From IMG/VR virus record IMGVR_UViG_3300010430_000349, positions 1 through 29,605 of that record: a stretch of DNA of 29,605 nucleotides. One strand, given 5' to 3'. The notes beneath the pieces are model-generated. The model saw nothing but the letters and a program-made list of their open reading frames with translations, searched no databases and was not told the DNA's origin. A program made the translations under genes and the position numbers. Each line of letters starts with the position of its first letter. Within the stretch, counting starts at the first letter, position 1. This DNA comes from a virus. Shown here one piece after another: positions 7,794 through 16,244 of the stretch.

Positions 7794-8749
7794 TAGTGGT
7801 GGTCCTCGTATTCTTTTAACTCGGTCGGGCTGAGTTTATCGATCGCGGCCTGCAGCTTTTCGCCCTCTAAATTATCAAGATAGGCAAATTTACTCTCATC
7901 GGTGTGTTGCTCGGCTGCCGGTTTGCCGGCCAGGGTTTCCGGTGGCCGCTTGCCGGACTCTGCCGCCTTTGCCTTTTTAAGGGCCGCGGCCGCTTTTTCG
8001 TCGGCGCTCAATTTATCGCCGCCAGCTGGTCGGCCATTGTTGACCGGTTCGGATCCTGGGCCCGCCAGGCTATCGATCTCGGACGATACGCGCCTGTGTG
8101 CCTCGGTCAAAAGGTCAAAACCTGGGGCGGTATTCCATTCATCGTCGGCTAAAAGCGCGTTTACCTGGCTTGCAAAGGCACCGTAAATCACCTGGGAATT
8201 ATTGAGCTCCGCATTTGATTGCAGATACCAATCGCGTTCCCACTGCCACCGCTGTTCGACGGCGTTAATATTTGTCATTTCGGCCTGCTCATGGTGCCAT
8301 AACAATTTTTCGAGCTCTAAACGGCCGTCGGTGTATTTCTCATAATCAATATCACCATCATCAAATTGAGTTTTGAGCGTGGCCAGGTCCGTATCGATCT
8401 GTGTTAGATCTTCCTCGGTTAATGTTTCCGCCATTGCGATGAAATGGTCGGGTACCTTTTCGGCCGGTTTAAGATCGTCGGTTTCCGCGTCACCCTCGCC
8501 GTCGCTGGCCGCGTCCGCCTTATCTTTATCGGCCTGGCTCTCCCCTTTGGCATCGTCGGCCTCCTTGTCTGCAGCTGCAGGCTTGTCGGCATCCTTGCCG
8601 GCTGCGTCCTTATCGGCGCCCTCGTCGGTATCGTCGGCCTCGAGGGCCGCTTGTTCTTCCGGAGATATGCCAATATCCGTTAATTTTTCTTTGTCGGTTC
8701 GGCCGTCGCTGGCCGGTGCTGCTGCCTTATCCTCGGCTTTTGCTACCAT
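7793..8749 (-). CDS. Capsid scaffolding protein
   Basis: A 318-residue, very acidic Ala/Asp/Lys-rich protein starting after AGGAGGTAGAATC. The first ~100 residues are low-complexity (DKDAAGKDADKPAAADKEADDAKG), the middle (about 105-210) is helical with Trp-rich WHHEQAEM and RWQWERDWYLQS, and the C-terminal end is a short helical charged domain (KLQAAIDKLSPTELKEYEDHH) like the coat-binding tails of scaffolds. Position between portal and MCP is the classic scaffold site. Assignment is by composition and context. Confidence 0.7.
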   Translation of the reverse strand: MVAKAEDKAAAPASDGRTDKEKLTDIGISPEEQAALEADDTDEGADKDAAGKDADKPAAADKEADDAKGESQADKDKADAASDGEGDAETDDLKPAEKVPDHFIAMAETLTEEDLTQIDTDLATLKTQFDDGDIDYEKYTDGRLELEKLLWHHEQAEMTNINAVEQRWQWERDWYLQSNAELNNSQVIYGAFASQVNALLADDEWNTAPGFDLLTEAHRRVSSEIDSLAGPGSEPVNNGRPAGGDKLSADEKAAAALKKAKAAESGKRPPETLAGKPAAEQHTDESKFAYLDNLEGEKLQAAIDKLSPTELKEYEDHH

Positions 8750-8777
8750 GATTCTACCTCCTGGTTTTGGTTAAGGG

Positions 8778-9077
8778 TTAATCTTTTAGAGCTTCTTCCA
8801 TCCGGCGCTTGCGTTCCTGTATGGTATCCAAAACGCCGCCGACTCCGCCGCGGGGTTTTTCTTTTTTCTTCTTAGGCGGTTGGGTTACAATCGGCTTTTC
8901 CATATCCTCGCCAGGCGGTTTGGGCTCAATCTTGCGTACACCTGGTTTCGGCCTGGTTTCGCTCATCTGCTTACGCTTTGCCATATAGTGACTATACAGC
9001 TTTTTACCCATGCCATAGATATTCTTGACATTTTCGACAAGGCCTGGATTCTTTTTTTTCTTTTCATCGTCTGCCAT
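8778..9077 (-). CDS. Small Lys-rich protein of the portal-scaffold interval
   Basis: A 99-residue basic protein (AAGGAGG SD) with Lys runs (DEKKKKN, PKKKKEKPRGG) and a central helix (VKNIYGMGKKLYSHYMAKRKQM). No known domain. It belongs to a row of six short basic genes between the Gly-rich gene and the scaffold. A virion DNA-binding or assembly role is possible but unproven. Confidence 0.55.
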   Translation of the reverse strand: MADDEKKKKNPGLVENVKNIYGMGKKLYSHYMAKRKQMSETRPKPGVRKIEPKPPGEDMEKPIVTQPPKKKKEKPRGGVGGVLDTIQERKRRMEEALKD

Positions 9078-9089
9078 GTTGGGGCCTCC

Positions 9090-9272
9090 TTAATTCATGC
9101 GCGATCGACCGCGCATATAGATTTGATGTTTCTTATTTTTATTGCGGGCCTTATCTACGCCCGAGATCGTGCCTTTATTCCTGCTGGCGTAAAAAACGCG
9201 CTCGCCCTGGTCCTCGCCATACTGGCCTTTCATGGCCGACATAATCTTGCGGCCTTTTTTCGTCAACGGCAT
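9090..9272 (-). CDS. Small conserved phage protein (MPLTKKGRKIM family)
   Basis: A 60-residue basic protein starting after AGAGGTAGGCC. The block MPLTKKGRKIMSAMKGQYG followed by GERVFYASRNKGTISGV is a pattern I recognise from short proteins near portal and scaffold genes of many podoviruses; function unknown. The conserved block is N-terminal, the Arg/Lys tail (MRGRSRMN) is variable. Confidence 0.65.
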   Translation of the reverse strand: MPLTKKGRKIMSAMKGQYGEDQGERVFYASRNKGTISGVDKARNKNKKHQIYMRGRSRMN

Positions 9273-9283
9273 GGCCTACCTCT

Positions 9284-9499
9284 TTAGTATCCGCCCTTAT
9301 CCTTGCTGGAATTGTGTACCGGCCTCTTTTGCGGTGCCGGATTTTTCTCTTTGCCTGGGCTCTTGCCCATCGGCTTAAATTGTTTTTTGGTTTCGGTTGC
9401 CCTGGCCGTCTGGCCTCTGCCGGTGGCCGGCTTGCCGGAATAATCATCTTTTTGGGGTTTTCGCCCCTGGTAACTTGGTGCTGTGCCCTCGCCTGACAT
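9284..9499 (-). CDS. Small basic, low-complexity protein
   Basis: A 71-residue protein with a strong AGGAGGTATCACT-ATG start, rich in Lys/Gly/Pro/Gln (e.g. GRKPQKDDYSGKPATGRG) and probably disordered. No family recognised. The good RBS and tight packing with neighbours are the main evidence that it is real. Confidence 0.45.
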   Translation of the reverse strand: MSGEGTAPSYQGRKPQKDDYSGKPATGRGQTARATETKKQFKPMGKSPGKEKNPAPQKRPVHNSSKDKGGY

Positions 9500-9510
9500 A
9501 GTGATACCTC

Positions 9511-9693
9511 CTATCGTTTATTCCAGGGGTTAATGGATGCTTTGGGGCCCTGGGGTGTTTGTTCCTCGGTCAACATAAATGATCGATTAGCCAAATATTT
9601 CTTTTTCTTGCGCTTTGCATCCTGGCCGCGCCACTTCTTAATGGCCGGCAATCCATAAGGATGATATGTGCTACTTTTGCCTGTTGGATCCAT
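9511..9693 (-). CDS. Small basic protein
   Basis: A 60-residue protein with KKWRGQDAKRKKKKYLANRSFML in its centre. Its ATG overlaps the end of the upstream gene (TAGATAATG region). Unknown function; member of the basic mini-gene row. Confidence 0.45.
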   Translation of the reverse strand: MDPTGKSSTYHPYGLPAIKKWRGQDAKRKKKKYLANRSFMLTEEQTPQGPKASINPWNKR

Positions 9694-9902
9694 TATCTAC
9701 CTGTTGACATTGGGCCGCGGTCTTTCATTAAACTAATGAATTCCTGGTTTGACGCTATCCGCTTTTTGCGCTTTTTCTTTAGCTTTTCCTGTTCCTCGCG
9801 CAATCGGAGCTCTGGCGTTACGATCCCGCCGCCCTGGTAGGCCTCCGGATCGTCCGGATTAATATCGTCCTCGGTCCAGCCTTTTGATCTGGATACGCCC
9901 AT
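9693..9902 (-). CDS. Small charged helical protein
   Basis: A 69-residue protein starting after GGGAGGAAATA. The acidic N-terminus (WTEDDINPDDPEAYQGGG) is followed by a basic helix (ELRLREEQEKLKKKRKKRI). It overlaps the stop of the preceding gene by one base. Unknown function. Confidence 0.5.
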   Translation of the reverse strand: MGVSRSKGWTEDDINPDDPEAYQGGGIVTPELRLREEQEKLKKKRKKRIASNQEFISLMKDRGPMSTGR

Positions 9903-10174
9903 TATTTCCTCCCAAAAGTCGGCATGGTGGATCGTGCCTTGCGCCTGGATCGCATTTCTAAAGTTAAGTTCCGCATTTTGGTAAGGCGATCTTTACCCGC
10001 GGCTTTCTTGTCTTTTTTCGACGGTCCGGCGCTAAATGATCCATACCGTTTGGCCTCTTTTGCCTTTTTCTCGATATGATAGGCCTCGCTGGACGTTATC
10101 TTTTTAACCTTATCAACCTTTTTTGTTTCTCCCGCCACCATCTTAGTCAATTTCTTTTTAATGGGTTTTGCCAT
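9902..10174 (-). CDS. Small, strongly basic protein
   Basis: A 90-residue protein with about one third Lys/Arg (AKPIKKKLTKMVAG, KKDKKAAGKDRLTKM, RSRRKARS). The start follows AAGGGAGCAATTTAAA. No domain recognised. The composition resembles histone-like or internal virion DNA-binding proteins, but that is only a resemblance. Confidence 0.5.
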   Translation of the reverse strand: MAKPIKKKLTKMVAGETKKVDKVKKITSSEAYHIEKKAKEAKRYGSFSAGPSKKDKKAAGKDRLTKMRNLTLEMRSRRKARSTMPTFGRK

Positions 10175-10175
10175 T

Positions 10176-10880
10176 TTAAATTGCTCCCTGGCCGCCTTGA
10201 AAAAATCTACCTGGCCGCCCTTTAGGTTTCCTGCGCGGTTGAAATCCGGACATAGGTTGACGCATGGCCATCATCCTTGCCATTGGCGCCGCCTGCGCTG
10301 CCGGTGGGATTGCAGCTGGTACACTCTCGCCACCATCCAGGGGCCGGATCGGTGCGGCCGGTTGAATAAGGCCGGATCCTGGCCTCAATAATCGACCGCC
10401 ACCGCCGGCGCCTGCATCCTGTACCCCTTTCGGAGTCGGGCCCATATCGATAGCGCCTTTTCCGCCAGTGCCAACATCGGCGCTTGCTCCGGATCCGCCG
10501 GTCGGCATCGGCGCCGCCGCCGCATCGGGTGGCATAACCGCGGGCCCCTGGGCGCCTGTTGCCGCCTCGGGCTGCCCTCGACCTGGCGCCGGCATCGAGG
10601 CCGGTCCGCCGTGTACTCCGGATAGCTCGCCTTGCGGTAAACCGCCTGGGCCTCGATCGCCTGGTCCGCCCATTTTCGTCGACATGGCGCCTCTCCGGAG
10701 TCCTGGGCGGCCGCCCATTTGGGCGCTATACCTTAACGCAGCATTTGCTACCGGTCCGCCCATTTGACTTGACGCGCCGCGCTTTACCGGTCCGCCCATT
10801 TGGGCGCCGTACCTTAGCCCTGTGCTCTTGGCGCCTTTTTTAAGGCCTTTTTGGAGTGCTCTTGCTGCTGCTGCTGGCAT
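10176..10880 (-). CDS. Gly/Pro/Ala-rich protein with MGGP repeats
   Basis: A 234-residue low-complexity protein just downstream of the portal gene (6-nt gap; SD AAGGAT). A MGGP/MGG block recurs at about residues 28, 40, 55 and 70 with Ala/Arg spacers, followed by a long Gly-Pro-Ala region and a basic C-terminus (FQPRRKPKGRPGRFFQGGQ). No enzymatic motif. The repeats give matching DNA repeats (GGTCCGCCCATTT on the plus strand near 10664, 10753 and 10788). Probably a flexible virion protein. Confidence 0.55.
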   Translation of the reverse strand: MPAAAARALQKGLKKGAKSTGLRYGAQMGGPVKRGASSQMGGPVANAALRYSAQMGGRPGLRRGAMSTKMGGPGDRGPGGLPQGELSGVHGGPASMPAPGRGQPEAATGAQGPAVMPPDAAAAPMPTGGSGASADVGTGGKGAIDMGPTPKGVQDAGAGGGGRLLRPGSGLIQPAAPIRPLDGGESVPAAIPPAAQAAPMARMMAMRQPMSGFQPRRKPKGRPGRFFQGGQGAI

Positions 10881-10886
10881 GATGCT

Positions 10887-13193
10887 TTATCCTTTCTTGG
10901 CTGGTTTCTTAGCCGGTTGCCTGGGTGTTGGTCGTTCGGATGCCATAGCCGATCGCTTAGAGGCCTCAATATCCGATAAGACTTTCGCCCTATCGATCTG
11001 CCGGCCGACGGCCGCATCGGTCTTTTTAAAATCTAATTCCTCGTCGGCCAGTTCGACCGAGCTCTCGATCGACATTGTTTCCGCCTCGATCTTCTCAACC
11101 TCGGCGCCTACCTTGTCGGCCTCGACTTCCATCTTTAATGATTTTTCCTCGGCCTCGACTTCCAGCTTGCCGGATTGGGCCTCCTTAAATCGAATCTCGA
11201 GCATCTGGATTGCCTCGAGTAGTTCCTTTTGCTTGGCCTCGGCCTCTGCTTTCTGGCGCTCTTTTTCAACTTCTTCCGGATCCTCCGGATCTTTGCTCGG
11301 ATCCTTTTGACCGGTTATATCGCGGATCCGCTGCACCAATGTTTCCTTTAGCGGTACATCGGACATATCGACAATAATATCGAGCATGGCCATAGCCAAT
11401 TCGGGCGGTAGTTTCTCGAGCATGGCGGTTAATTGCTCAAAGGCTGCCTGCCTCATCGAGGCCGTAAAGTTCTGGCTATCGATAACAAAATCGGCCTGGC
11501 TGGCCGTTATATCGTTTAGCGTTTCGCCGGTATCCGGATCCTGGTAATTGAGATCGACAAAATCCCACTCATTCGGGGCCCCCTGGATCCGGATTGTTTT
11601 TTCTTCGGTGTAAAATTGTTCGATCAAGGATAGTTTTAGCTCGCCTATTAACTGAAATGCCAGGCGGAGATTGTCAAACATGGTCATGGTTAAGGTGGTA
11701 CCGAGCTCCTGGCGGGCCGTTATCGCCTTGCCGCTTACGGCGTTTGTCTGCCTGCCCATCATTTCATCATTAACGCCGCCGGTCCGCTCGATATATTCGG
11801 CGTCCTGGTTCATTAGCATAATGTGTTCGCCGGCCAGCTGCGTATCGGTCTGGAAATCGAATCGGGTACCGGACTTAACTCGGATAAGACCGTCGGGCCG
11901 GTCCACTTCCTGCTTAATATCATCCCAATCATCGGTGGCATTTTCATCGGCTACAACCTGGCGAGTATTGAGAATATGCAGGGCTTTTGATCGGCGCTTG
12001 TTTAGATCTTCCTGGGGATCGCGCAGCTGCCGGATCATGCCATAAGGTGAGTTATCAACCTTTTTGCGGTTTGCCCAAATGGGCACAAATGGAAACCGGT
12101 TGTGGTTGTAAGGCGTCGGGCCGTCGTGCAAGATGCCTCGACTACAAAATATCATTACCCTAACGGCCATCCGGATAGCATCCACTGTGCTGGCCAGGCC
12201 CTCTTGCACCATCGTTTGATGGTTTTCGTTCTTCTCATCAAACATTACGCCGTTCATGGTGCCAATGTCCTTGCCTTTCATTATCTTGCCGCGCATCGGT
12301 TCTTTATACCAGGCTTCAATAAGGCGGACGCGATTGCGGGCCCAGGTGGTTACGCCGGTATCTCCGGATAGCTCGAGCGCGAATCCGGCCTCGCCCTCGA
12401 CCGGATCAACATCGATCTGTTGATCTTCTTCCTGCCAGTATAGATCATCCTTTTGCACTGCCAGGCGGACAATGCCTATCCGGTCCGGAAACATCGAGGC
12501 CGCTACATCGAAATCCACCCACTTGGATCTGAATAAATAGCGGCCGTCTGAATAATCGGGCTCAACGTGCAGGGTATCCCACCAAATATTGCGCCAATCT
12601 TCCCACCTTACGAATACCGGATCATCGTCAATATCTGATTTAACGCCGGCCTCTAACCATCCCAGGCCGGATTTGACCGAATCCTCAAAGGCCCTCGAGC
12701 GGTGGAATTGTTCTTTATTAACGTCGGATACATATTTAAGGATCTTTGTTTTCGTTTCCGCCAGGGGCCGGTCCTCTTTACCTCGAGGTAGTACAAGATA
12801 ATCAATGCGCGTTCGTTTCTCGGTGCCGATCACCCAATCACAAGTAGGCTTGATCTGATTAAAAACTGTTGCCTTTTGCCCGCGTTCTTTTAGCTCGCTC
12901 TTATCATCTTCCTCCCATTGATCGCCGTCATAAAATTTATGGTCTTTCATCTGCTCGATACGGAAATCGCCTTGCAGCTGCCGCTCGCGCTTATACCATC
13001 CATTTAGCCGGCGGTACCTGGTTAAGGATACCTGGTCATAATCATAGGGGTGCTTTTCAGTGTCGCGGGTTTCCGCATCTTCAAAACCGGCGAGTGCCAG
13101 TTCTTCCTCCTGGGATAGGCCCTGGTTGTAACCATAATCCGGATCGTTAAATCGATCCGGTTCAACCGCTGTTGTATTGGATATATCCGGCAT
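10887..13193 (-). CDS. Portal protein, P22-type
   Basis: A 768-residue protein of the length and layout of P22-like portals. The early block (MKDHKFYDGDQWEEDDKSELKERG and FNQIKPTCDWVIGTEKRTRID, about 85-150) is the family signature. A wing/stem section follows, then a long charged coiled-coil barrel-like C-terminus (about 640-750). As dodecamer it would form the DNA channel at one head vertex and dock TerL and the adaptor. Its start lies 32 bp inside the preceding gene and follows GCGAGGATACCA. Confidence 0.88.
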   Translation of the reverse strand: MPDISNTTAVEPDRFNDPDYGYNQGLSQEEELALAGFEDAETRDTEKHPYDYDQVSLTRYRRLNGWYKRERQLQGDFRIEQMKDHKFYDGDQWEEDDKSELKERGQKATVFNQIKPTCDWVIGTEKRTRIDYLVLPRGKEDRPLAETKTKILKYVSDVNKEQFHRSRAFEDSVKSGLGWLEAGVKSDIDDDPVFVRWEDWRNIWWDTLHVEPDYSDGRYLFRSKWVDFDVAASMFPDRIGIVRLAVQKDDLYWQEEDQQIDVDPVEGEAGFALELSGDTGVTTWARNRVRLIEAWYKEPMRGKIMKGKDIGTMNGVMFDEKNENHQTMVQEGLASTVDAIRMAVRVMIFCSRGILHDGPTPYNHNRFPFVPIWANRKKVDNSPYGMIRQLRDPQEDLNKRRSKALHILNTRQVVADENATDDWDDIKQEVDRPDGLIRVKSGTRFDFQTDTQLAGEHIMLMNQDAEYIERTGGVNDEMMGRQTNAVSGKAITARQELGTTLTMTMFDNLRLAFQLIGELKLSLIEQFYTEEKTIRIQGAPNEWDFVDLNYQDPDTGETLNDITASQADFVIDSQNFTASMRQAAFEQLTAMLEKLPPELAMAMLDIIVDMSDVPLKETLVQRIRDITGQKDPSKDPEDPEEVEKERQKAEAEAKQKELLEAIQMLEIRFKEAQSGKLEVEAEEKSLKMEVEADKVGAEVEKIEAETMSIESSVELADEELDFKKTDAAVGRQIDRAKVLSDIEASKRSAMASERPTPRQPAKKPAKKG

Positions 13194-13563
13194 TGGTATC
13201 CTCGCTTATTTCATGGTGAAACGGTTGGCCGTCGATCTTTACAATGGCCGAGGCCACCGCCTTTTTCTCTGGTGCAAGGGGTGGCATCTTCAATAGATCG
13301 TCGATCCTCGATTGAATCACGGCCGCAATTTCTGCCATTTTCTTAATAGTTGGCTCTCCGAGATCAAAACGCTCCAAAACCGCCTGGGATACTCGCCTCA
13401 TGTGTTGCTCGAACGTGGCGTTATGGTCCTCTGAGTACTCGTAAAGCTGGTTCATGCCGATTAAAAACCTCTTTCCTTTGTTGCTGGTGCGCTCAACTTT
13501 CGGCGCCAGGCATATTACCGGCTGCCTATCGAAATATCCGAGCTCGCTCCTGATCTCTGCCAT
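13162..13563 (-). CDS. Uncharacterised protein between Fn3 and portal genes
   Basis: A 133-residue protein (GCAGGAGGCTATTAAA-ATG), helical in the middle (YEYSEDHNATFEQHMRRVSQAVLERF) and ending with a short beta part (SAIVKIDGQPFHHEI). It overlaps the portal start by 32 bp, so translation is probably coupled. Not recognised; small virion or packaging-associated protein by position. Confidence 0.55.
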   Translation of the reverse strand: MAEIRSELGYFDRQPVICLAPKVERTSNKGKRFLIGMNQLYEYSEDHNATFEQHMRRVSQAVLERFDLGEPTIKKMAEIAAVIQSRIDDLLKMPPLAPEKKAVASAIVKIDGQPFHHEISEDTNAGYIQYNSG

Positions 13564-13578
13564 TTTAATAGCCTCCTG

Positions 13579-14271
13579 CTATTGGGCCTGGACGGTTACT
13601 CTTAGGCCGAAAGGGACGCCCATCGACAATTTAACGGCCACCTCGTTAGAGTTAGATGAGAAATTACCATCGTTATCGGTTAGCACCACCACAAAATAAA
13701 TCCACTTGCCAGAATCCGACGGCGCCAGCTGGTACACAAACGGGCTGGATCCCTGGCCGATCGAGGCATAGGGCCCGCCGGCTGCCGAGGCCTTGAAAAC
13801 TTCCTGGCTGGCTATATCGGTATCGGCCGGATCCGTCGACCAGGTTAGCGTGACCGTCTTAGCCTGGTTGTCGAAAACTGCAGCGAGATCTGCCACTGCT
13901 GCCGGTGGCTTGAAATCAATAATGGTCGGTGCGCCCTCCTGCAGATCCGAGGGATCGCTCGATAATCCGCCGGTATCGATCGCCGTCATTTTAAAGTAGG
14001 TGGCCGTTTCGGCGCCGTCGGGCACTGTGATGGTGAAAGGTGCATCATACCAATCGGCCGGCGTTCCGGTGTAAACAATATCGCCCTGCAGGGCCCATTG
14101 ATCGAAAGGTAGATCGGGATCCAGGCTCATAAATAGCTGCCACTTGGCCAGGTCCGGAAGATCATCGGCCGCCTGCTGCCATTCAAAAGTTAATTGTTTG
14201 TCACCGGCAAAGGCCAGGCCGGCCACCAGGACGATTAAAAGAATTACGAAAATCGATTTTAGCTTTTGCAT
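13579..14271 (-). CDS. Secreted protein with fibronectin type III-like domains
   Basis: A 230-residue protein starting after TAGGAGGATACCC. Residues 1-22 form a clear Sec signal peptide (basic MQKLK, hydrophobic FVILLIVLVAGLAF, AFA-G cleavage-like end). Two beta-sandwich repeats follow: residues about 25-115 ending in TYFKMTAIDTGGLSSDPS, and about 120-220 containing PAAVADLAAVFDNQAKTVTLTW and WIYFVVVLTDNDGNFSS, the strand pattern of Fn3/Ig-like domains. Exported Fn3 proteins are unusual among head genes; it would act in the periplasm or at the surface. A moron-like function is inferred. Confidence 0.7.
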   Translation of the reverse strand: MQKLKSIFVILLIVLVAGLAFAGDKQLTFEWQQAADDLPDLAKWQLFMSLDPDLPFDQWALQGDIVYTGTPADWYDAPFTITVPDGAETATYFKMTAIDTGGLSSDPSDLQEGAPTIIDFKPPAAVADLAAVFDNQAKTVTLTWSTDPADTDIASQEVFKASAAGGPYASIGQGSSPFVYQLAPSDSGKWIYFVVVLTDNDGNFSSNSNEVAVKLSMGVPFGLRVTVQAQ

Positions 14272-14281
14272 GGGTATCCTC

Positions 14282-15766
14282 CTATACGCTCATGGCGGTG
14301 CGCCGCCGACGTTTCCACTTTTCGGCGCCGCGTTTCTTGGGTTTGTTGCCTGTTAGGCGGACCATGACATATTGAAAGGCATCATGGATATGGCTAAACC
14401 GGTTCTTTTCTGGATCGTCAAAGTATTCGCCGGTGTTCATTATCTCTTTGTAATGGTATCCGCCTAAGAATCCGTTTAATAACCTGGTGCACCTGGGATC
14501 GATCAAGCATCCATCGATACGCGCCAGGATCCCATCGACGGCCTGCGTTCTGGCCGTAAAGTTTTGCTCCGAGCTCTCGATCTTGACGCCTTCCTCTGTC
14601 ATTAATATGGCATTACTGGTAAATCCTCCCTCTTTTTTGCTAAACTTGGCCGCGCCGGCCGGATCCCCATAATCTACCCACTCGGCGTTAGGAAATTCGG
14701 TGTTACATTTTTCCTTTACCCACTTAGTAAAATCGATGATCCCCATCTTATCGTGGCAAAATTCCCGCATTACATGAAACCGCAAAGGCGAGGGGTTATG
14801 GACTACGACCGCGGCCGGCACGTTGCCCGAGTTATCCCATCCTCGATACAGGGTGCCAGGTCCGGACCATATCAAAGGGGCGCCGGCCTGGTGCATATCG
14901 CGCCGGAAATTATAATAAACCAGCTTACCTTTGACCAGGACGCCTGGCTTTCCATCGACATACATTTCGATCCAATCTGGCGTATCCTTATAATCCAAAA
15001 TTAGATCGTTATAATAGCCAGGCCTGAGATACTTCTCGTTTTCCCTGGGTGGCTGCCAAAATCCCTCATGGTTGGCCAGTGGTTCAATTTCCGGTATGGG
15101 CCCTGGCACTTCGTTCTGCCAGGCAAATTGATGATAGGTGGGCATTTCTATATCGGGCGGGTTCGTTGTTTCTATGCCGAATCGAGGTAGCGGGAATGTT
15201 TCCTCACCATCGATGATCCATTCGGGCGGGATCTCTTTATATTTTTCCTTGTACCACTGCAGGGCCTTTTTCATCTTAGGAAATCGGCCGATCCGATTTT
15301 TAAGCATCCTCTTGATAGCGTCGGCCACTTCGATAGACTCATCGATCCAATAGCCGGTTATCTCGAGGCTTTTAAACTTCTTAACGTCCGCCTCTCGATC
15401 GCATGATCTAAATAAAAGGGTTACGGTGGGGCCGTCCGGATGCTTAATGGTATATTTTTGCTCTTGCTTTAGGAATTTACCGAAAGGAAACCACTCAAAG
15501 ATGGTGGCCTGCGTGGTATCTCGGAGCTCTGCATAGGTATTGCGGACAACAACAAATTTACATTCTTTGATATTGTATTTTGTGAAAAGGTGCCAGGGTA
15601 TAAGGTGGCACACTTCCCAGGTGGCGCCGGTGGTTTTGCCGGATCCGACCGGACCGACCACTGCGCGTAAGGCTGCGCCGGACTTGTGGAATTGCCTTAA
15701 TGTAGGTATCGCGTCATAAGTGACGCTTTCCTCGCCGGCAACCGGTTGTGGTATCGCGCTTGACAA
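14282..15766 (-). CDS. Terminase large subunit (ATPase/nuclease)
   Basis: A 494-residue packaging motor. Walker A is GPVGSGKT (38-45); Walker B is at ITGYWIDES (136-144). The C-terminal RNase H-like nuclease shows Asp311 in RGWDNSG, Asp365/368 in WVDYGDP, and Asp462 in SHIHDAF. It drives ATP-dependent DNA entry through the portal and cuts genome ends. The start is a TTG preceded by GGAG with 7-nt spacing; an upstream ATG at 15780 is in another frame and stops early, and the TerL frame has a TAG 21 nt before the TTG. The rare TTG start may limit expression. Confidence 0.93.
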   Translation of the reverse strand: MSSAIPQPVAGEESVTYDAIPTLRQFHKSGAALRAVVGPVGSGKTTGATWEVCHLIPWHLFTKYNIKECKFVVVRNTYAELRDTTQATIFEWFPFGKFLKQEQKYTIKHPDGPTVTLLFRSCDREADVKKFKSLEITGYWIDESIEVADAIKRMLKNRIGRFPKMKKALQWYKEKYKEIPPEWIIDGEETFPLPRFGIETTNPPDIEMPTYHQFAWQNEVPGPIPEIEPLANHEGFWQPPRENEKYLRPGYYNDLILDYKDTPDWIEMYVDGKPGVLVKGKLVYYNFRRDMHQAGAPLIWSGPGTLYRGWDNSGNVPAAVVVHNPSPLRFHVMREFCHDKMGIIDFTKWVKEKCNTEFPNAEWVDYGDPAGAAKFSKKEGGFTSNAILMTEEGVKIESSEQNFTARTQAVDGILARIDGCLIDPRCTRLLNGFLGGYHYKEIMNTGEYFDDPEKNRFSHIHDAFQYVMVRLTGNKPKKRGAEKWKRRRRTAMSV

Positions 15767-15800
15767 TTCAATCTCCGCATAGGCCTATCCTCTCCTTTTG

Positions 15801-16139
15801 CTACCACCCTCCTGGGCGGTTTAGTTTGGTAAATGGGATCCACTGCTCATGGATCGTGACAAAATCCTTACCGTCGATATTGACCGATACCTTTTTGACG
15901 GTGGATCCAACATGGTACAATTCACGCATAGGCCCCAGGCCATCCCCAGGGCTATGAATAATAGAAACGCCCTCATACCTACCGAGGGCGCCCGTAAAAA
16001 TCGGATTAGTGCGGCCGGCTGCCGGCGCGATTCTCGCTGCAGCTGGTACGGCCTCGAGGCCCAGGGCCAGGCCCAGGGTGCCCAGGGTGGCCAGCTGCAG
16101 AAACTTGCGTCTATTTATTTTCGAGCGATTATTAGGCAT
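15801..16139 (-). CDS. Tat-signal protein with major-capsid-protein-derived domain
   Basis: A 112-residue protein. Residues 8-35 are a textbook twin-arginine leader: NRRKFLQL, a mild hydrophobic stretch rich in Gly/Ala/Leu, and VPAAARI as cleavage region. The remainder repeats collinear pieces of this phage's own capsid protein: GRTNPIFTGALGRY (42-55) against GRNNPIFKGALGMY (269-282), SPGDGL (63-68) against SPGTGL (324-329), and KK...GKDF (82-93) against KK...GKDY (355-364). At DNA level 32 of 41 bases match between 15976-16016 and 6153-6193. The start has only a weak SD (AAAGAA). Export via Tat is predicted; function unknown. Confidence 0.75.
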   Translation of the reverse strand: MPNNRSKINRRKFLQLATLGTLGLALGLEAVPAAARIAPAAGRTNPIFTGALGRYEGVSIIHSPGDGLGPMRELYHVGSTVKKVSVNIDGKDFVTIHEQWIPFTKLNRPGGW

Positions 16140-16244
16140 TTTCTTTAAAATGGGCTATTTGTGTGAAATCACGCAAAAAATGGCCTCGCCAGGTGCGCGA
16201 CATTGGACGATCTCAAGGGCCCGAGTATGGTAGGGTGCAGTAAA

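Noticed and set aside
8373-8774. Ser/Ala-rich plus-strand frame
   Set aside because: Shadow of the acidic low-complexity scaffold gene on the minus strand; it has no RBS and no recognisable content.
10822-11310. Ser-rich plus-strand frame of 162 codons
   Set aside because: Antisense to the charged C-terminus of the portal; codon bias of the portal opens this frame.
15721-15780. ATG at 15780 as TerL start
   Set aside because: It is in another frame, soon meets a stop, and the TerL frame has a TAG just upstream of the TTG at 15766.
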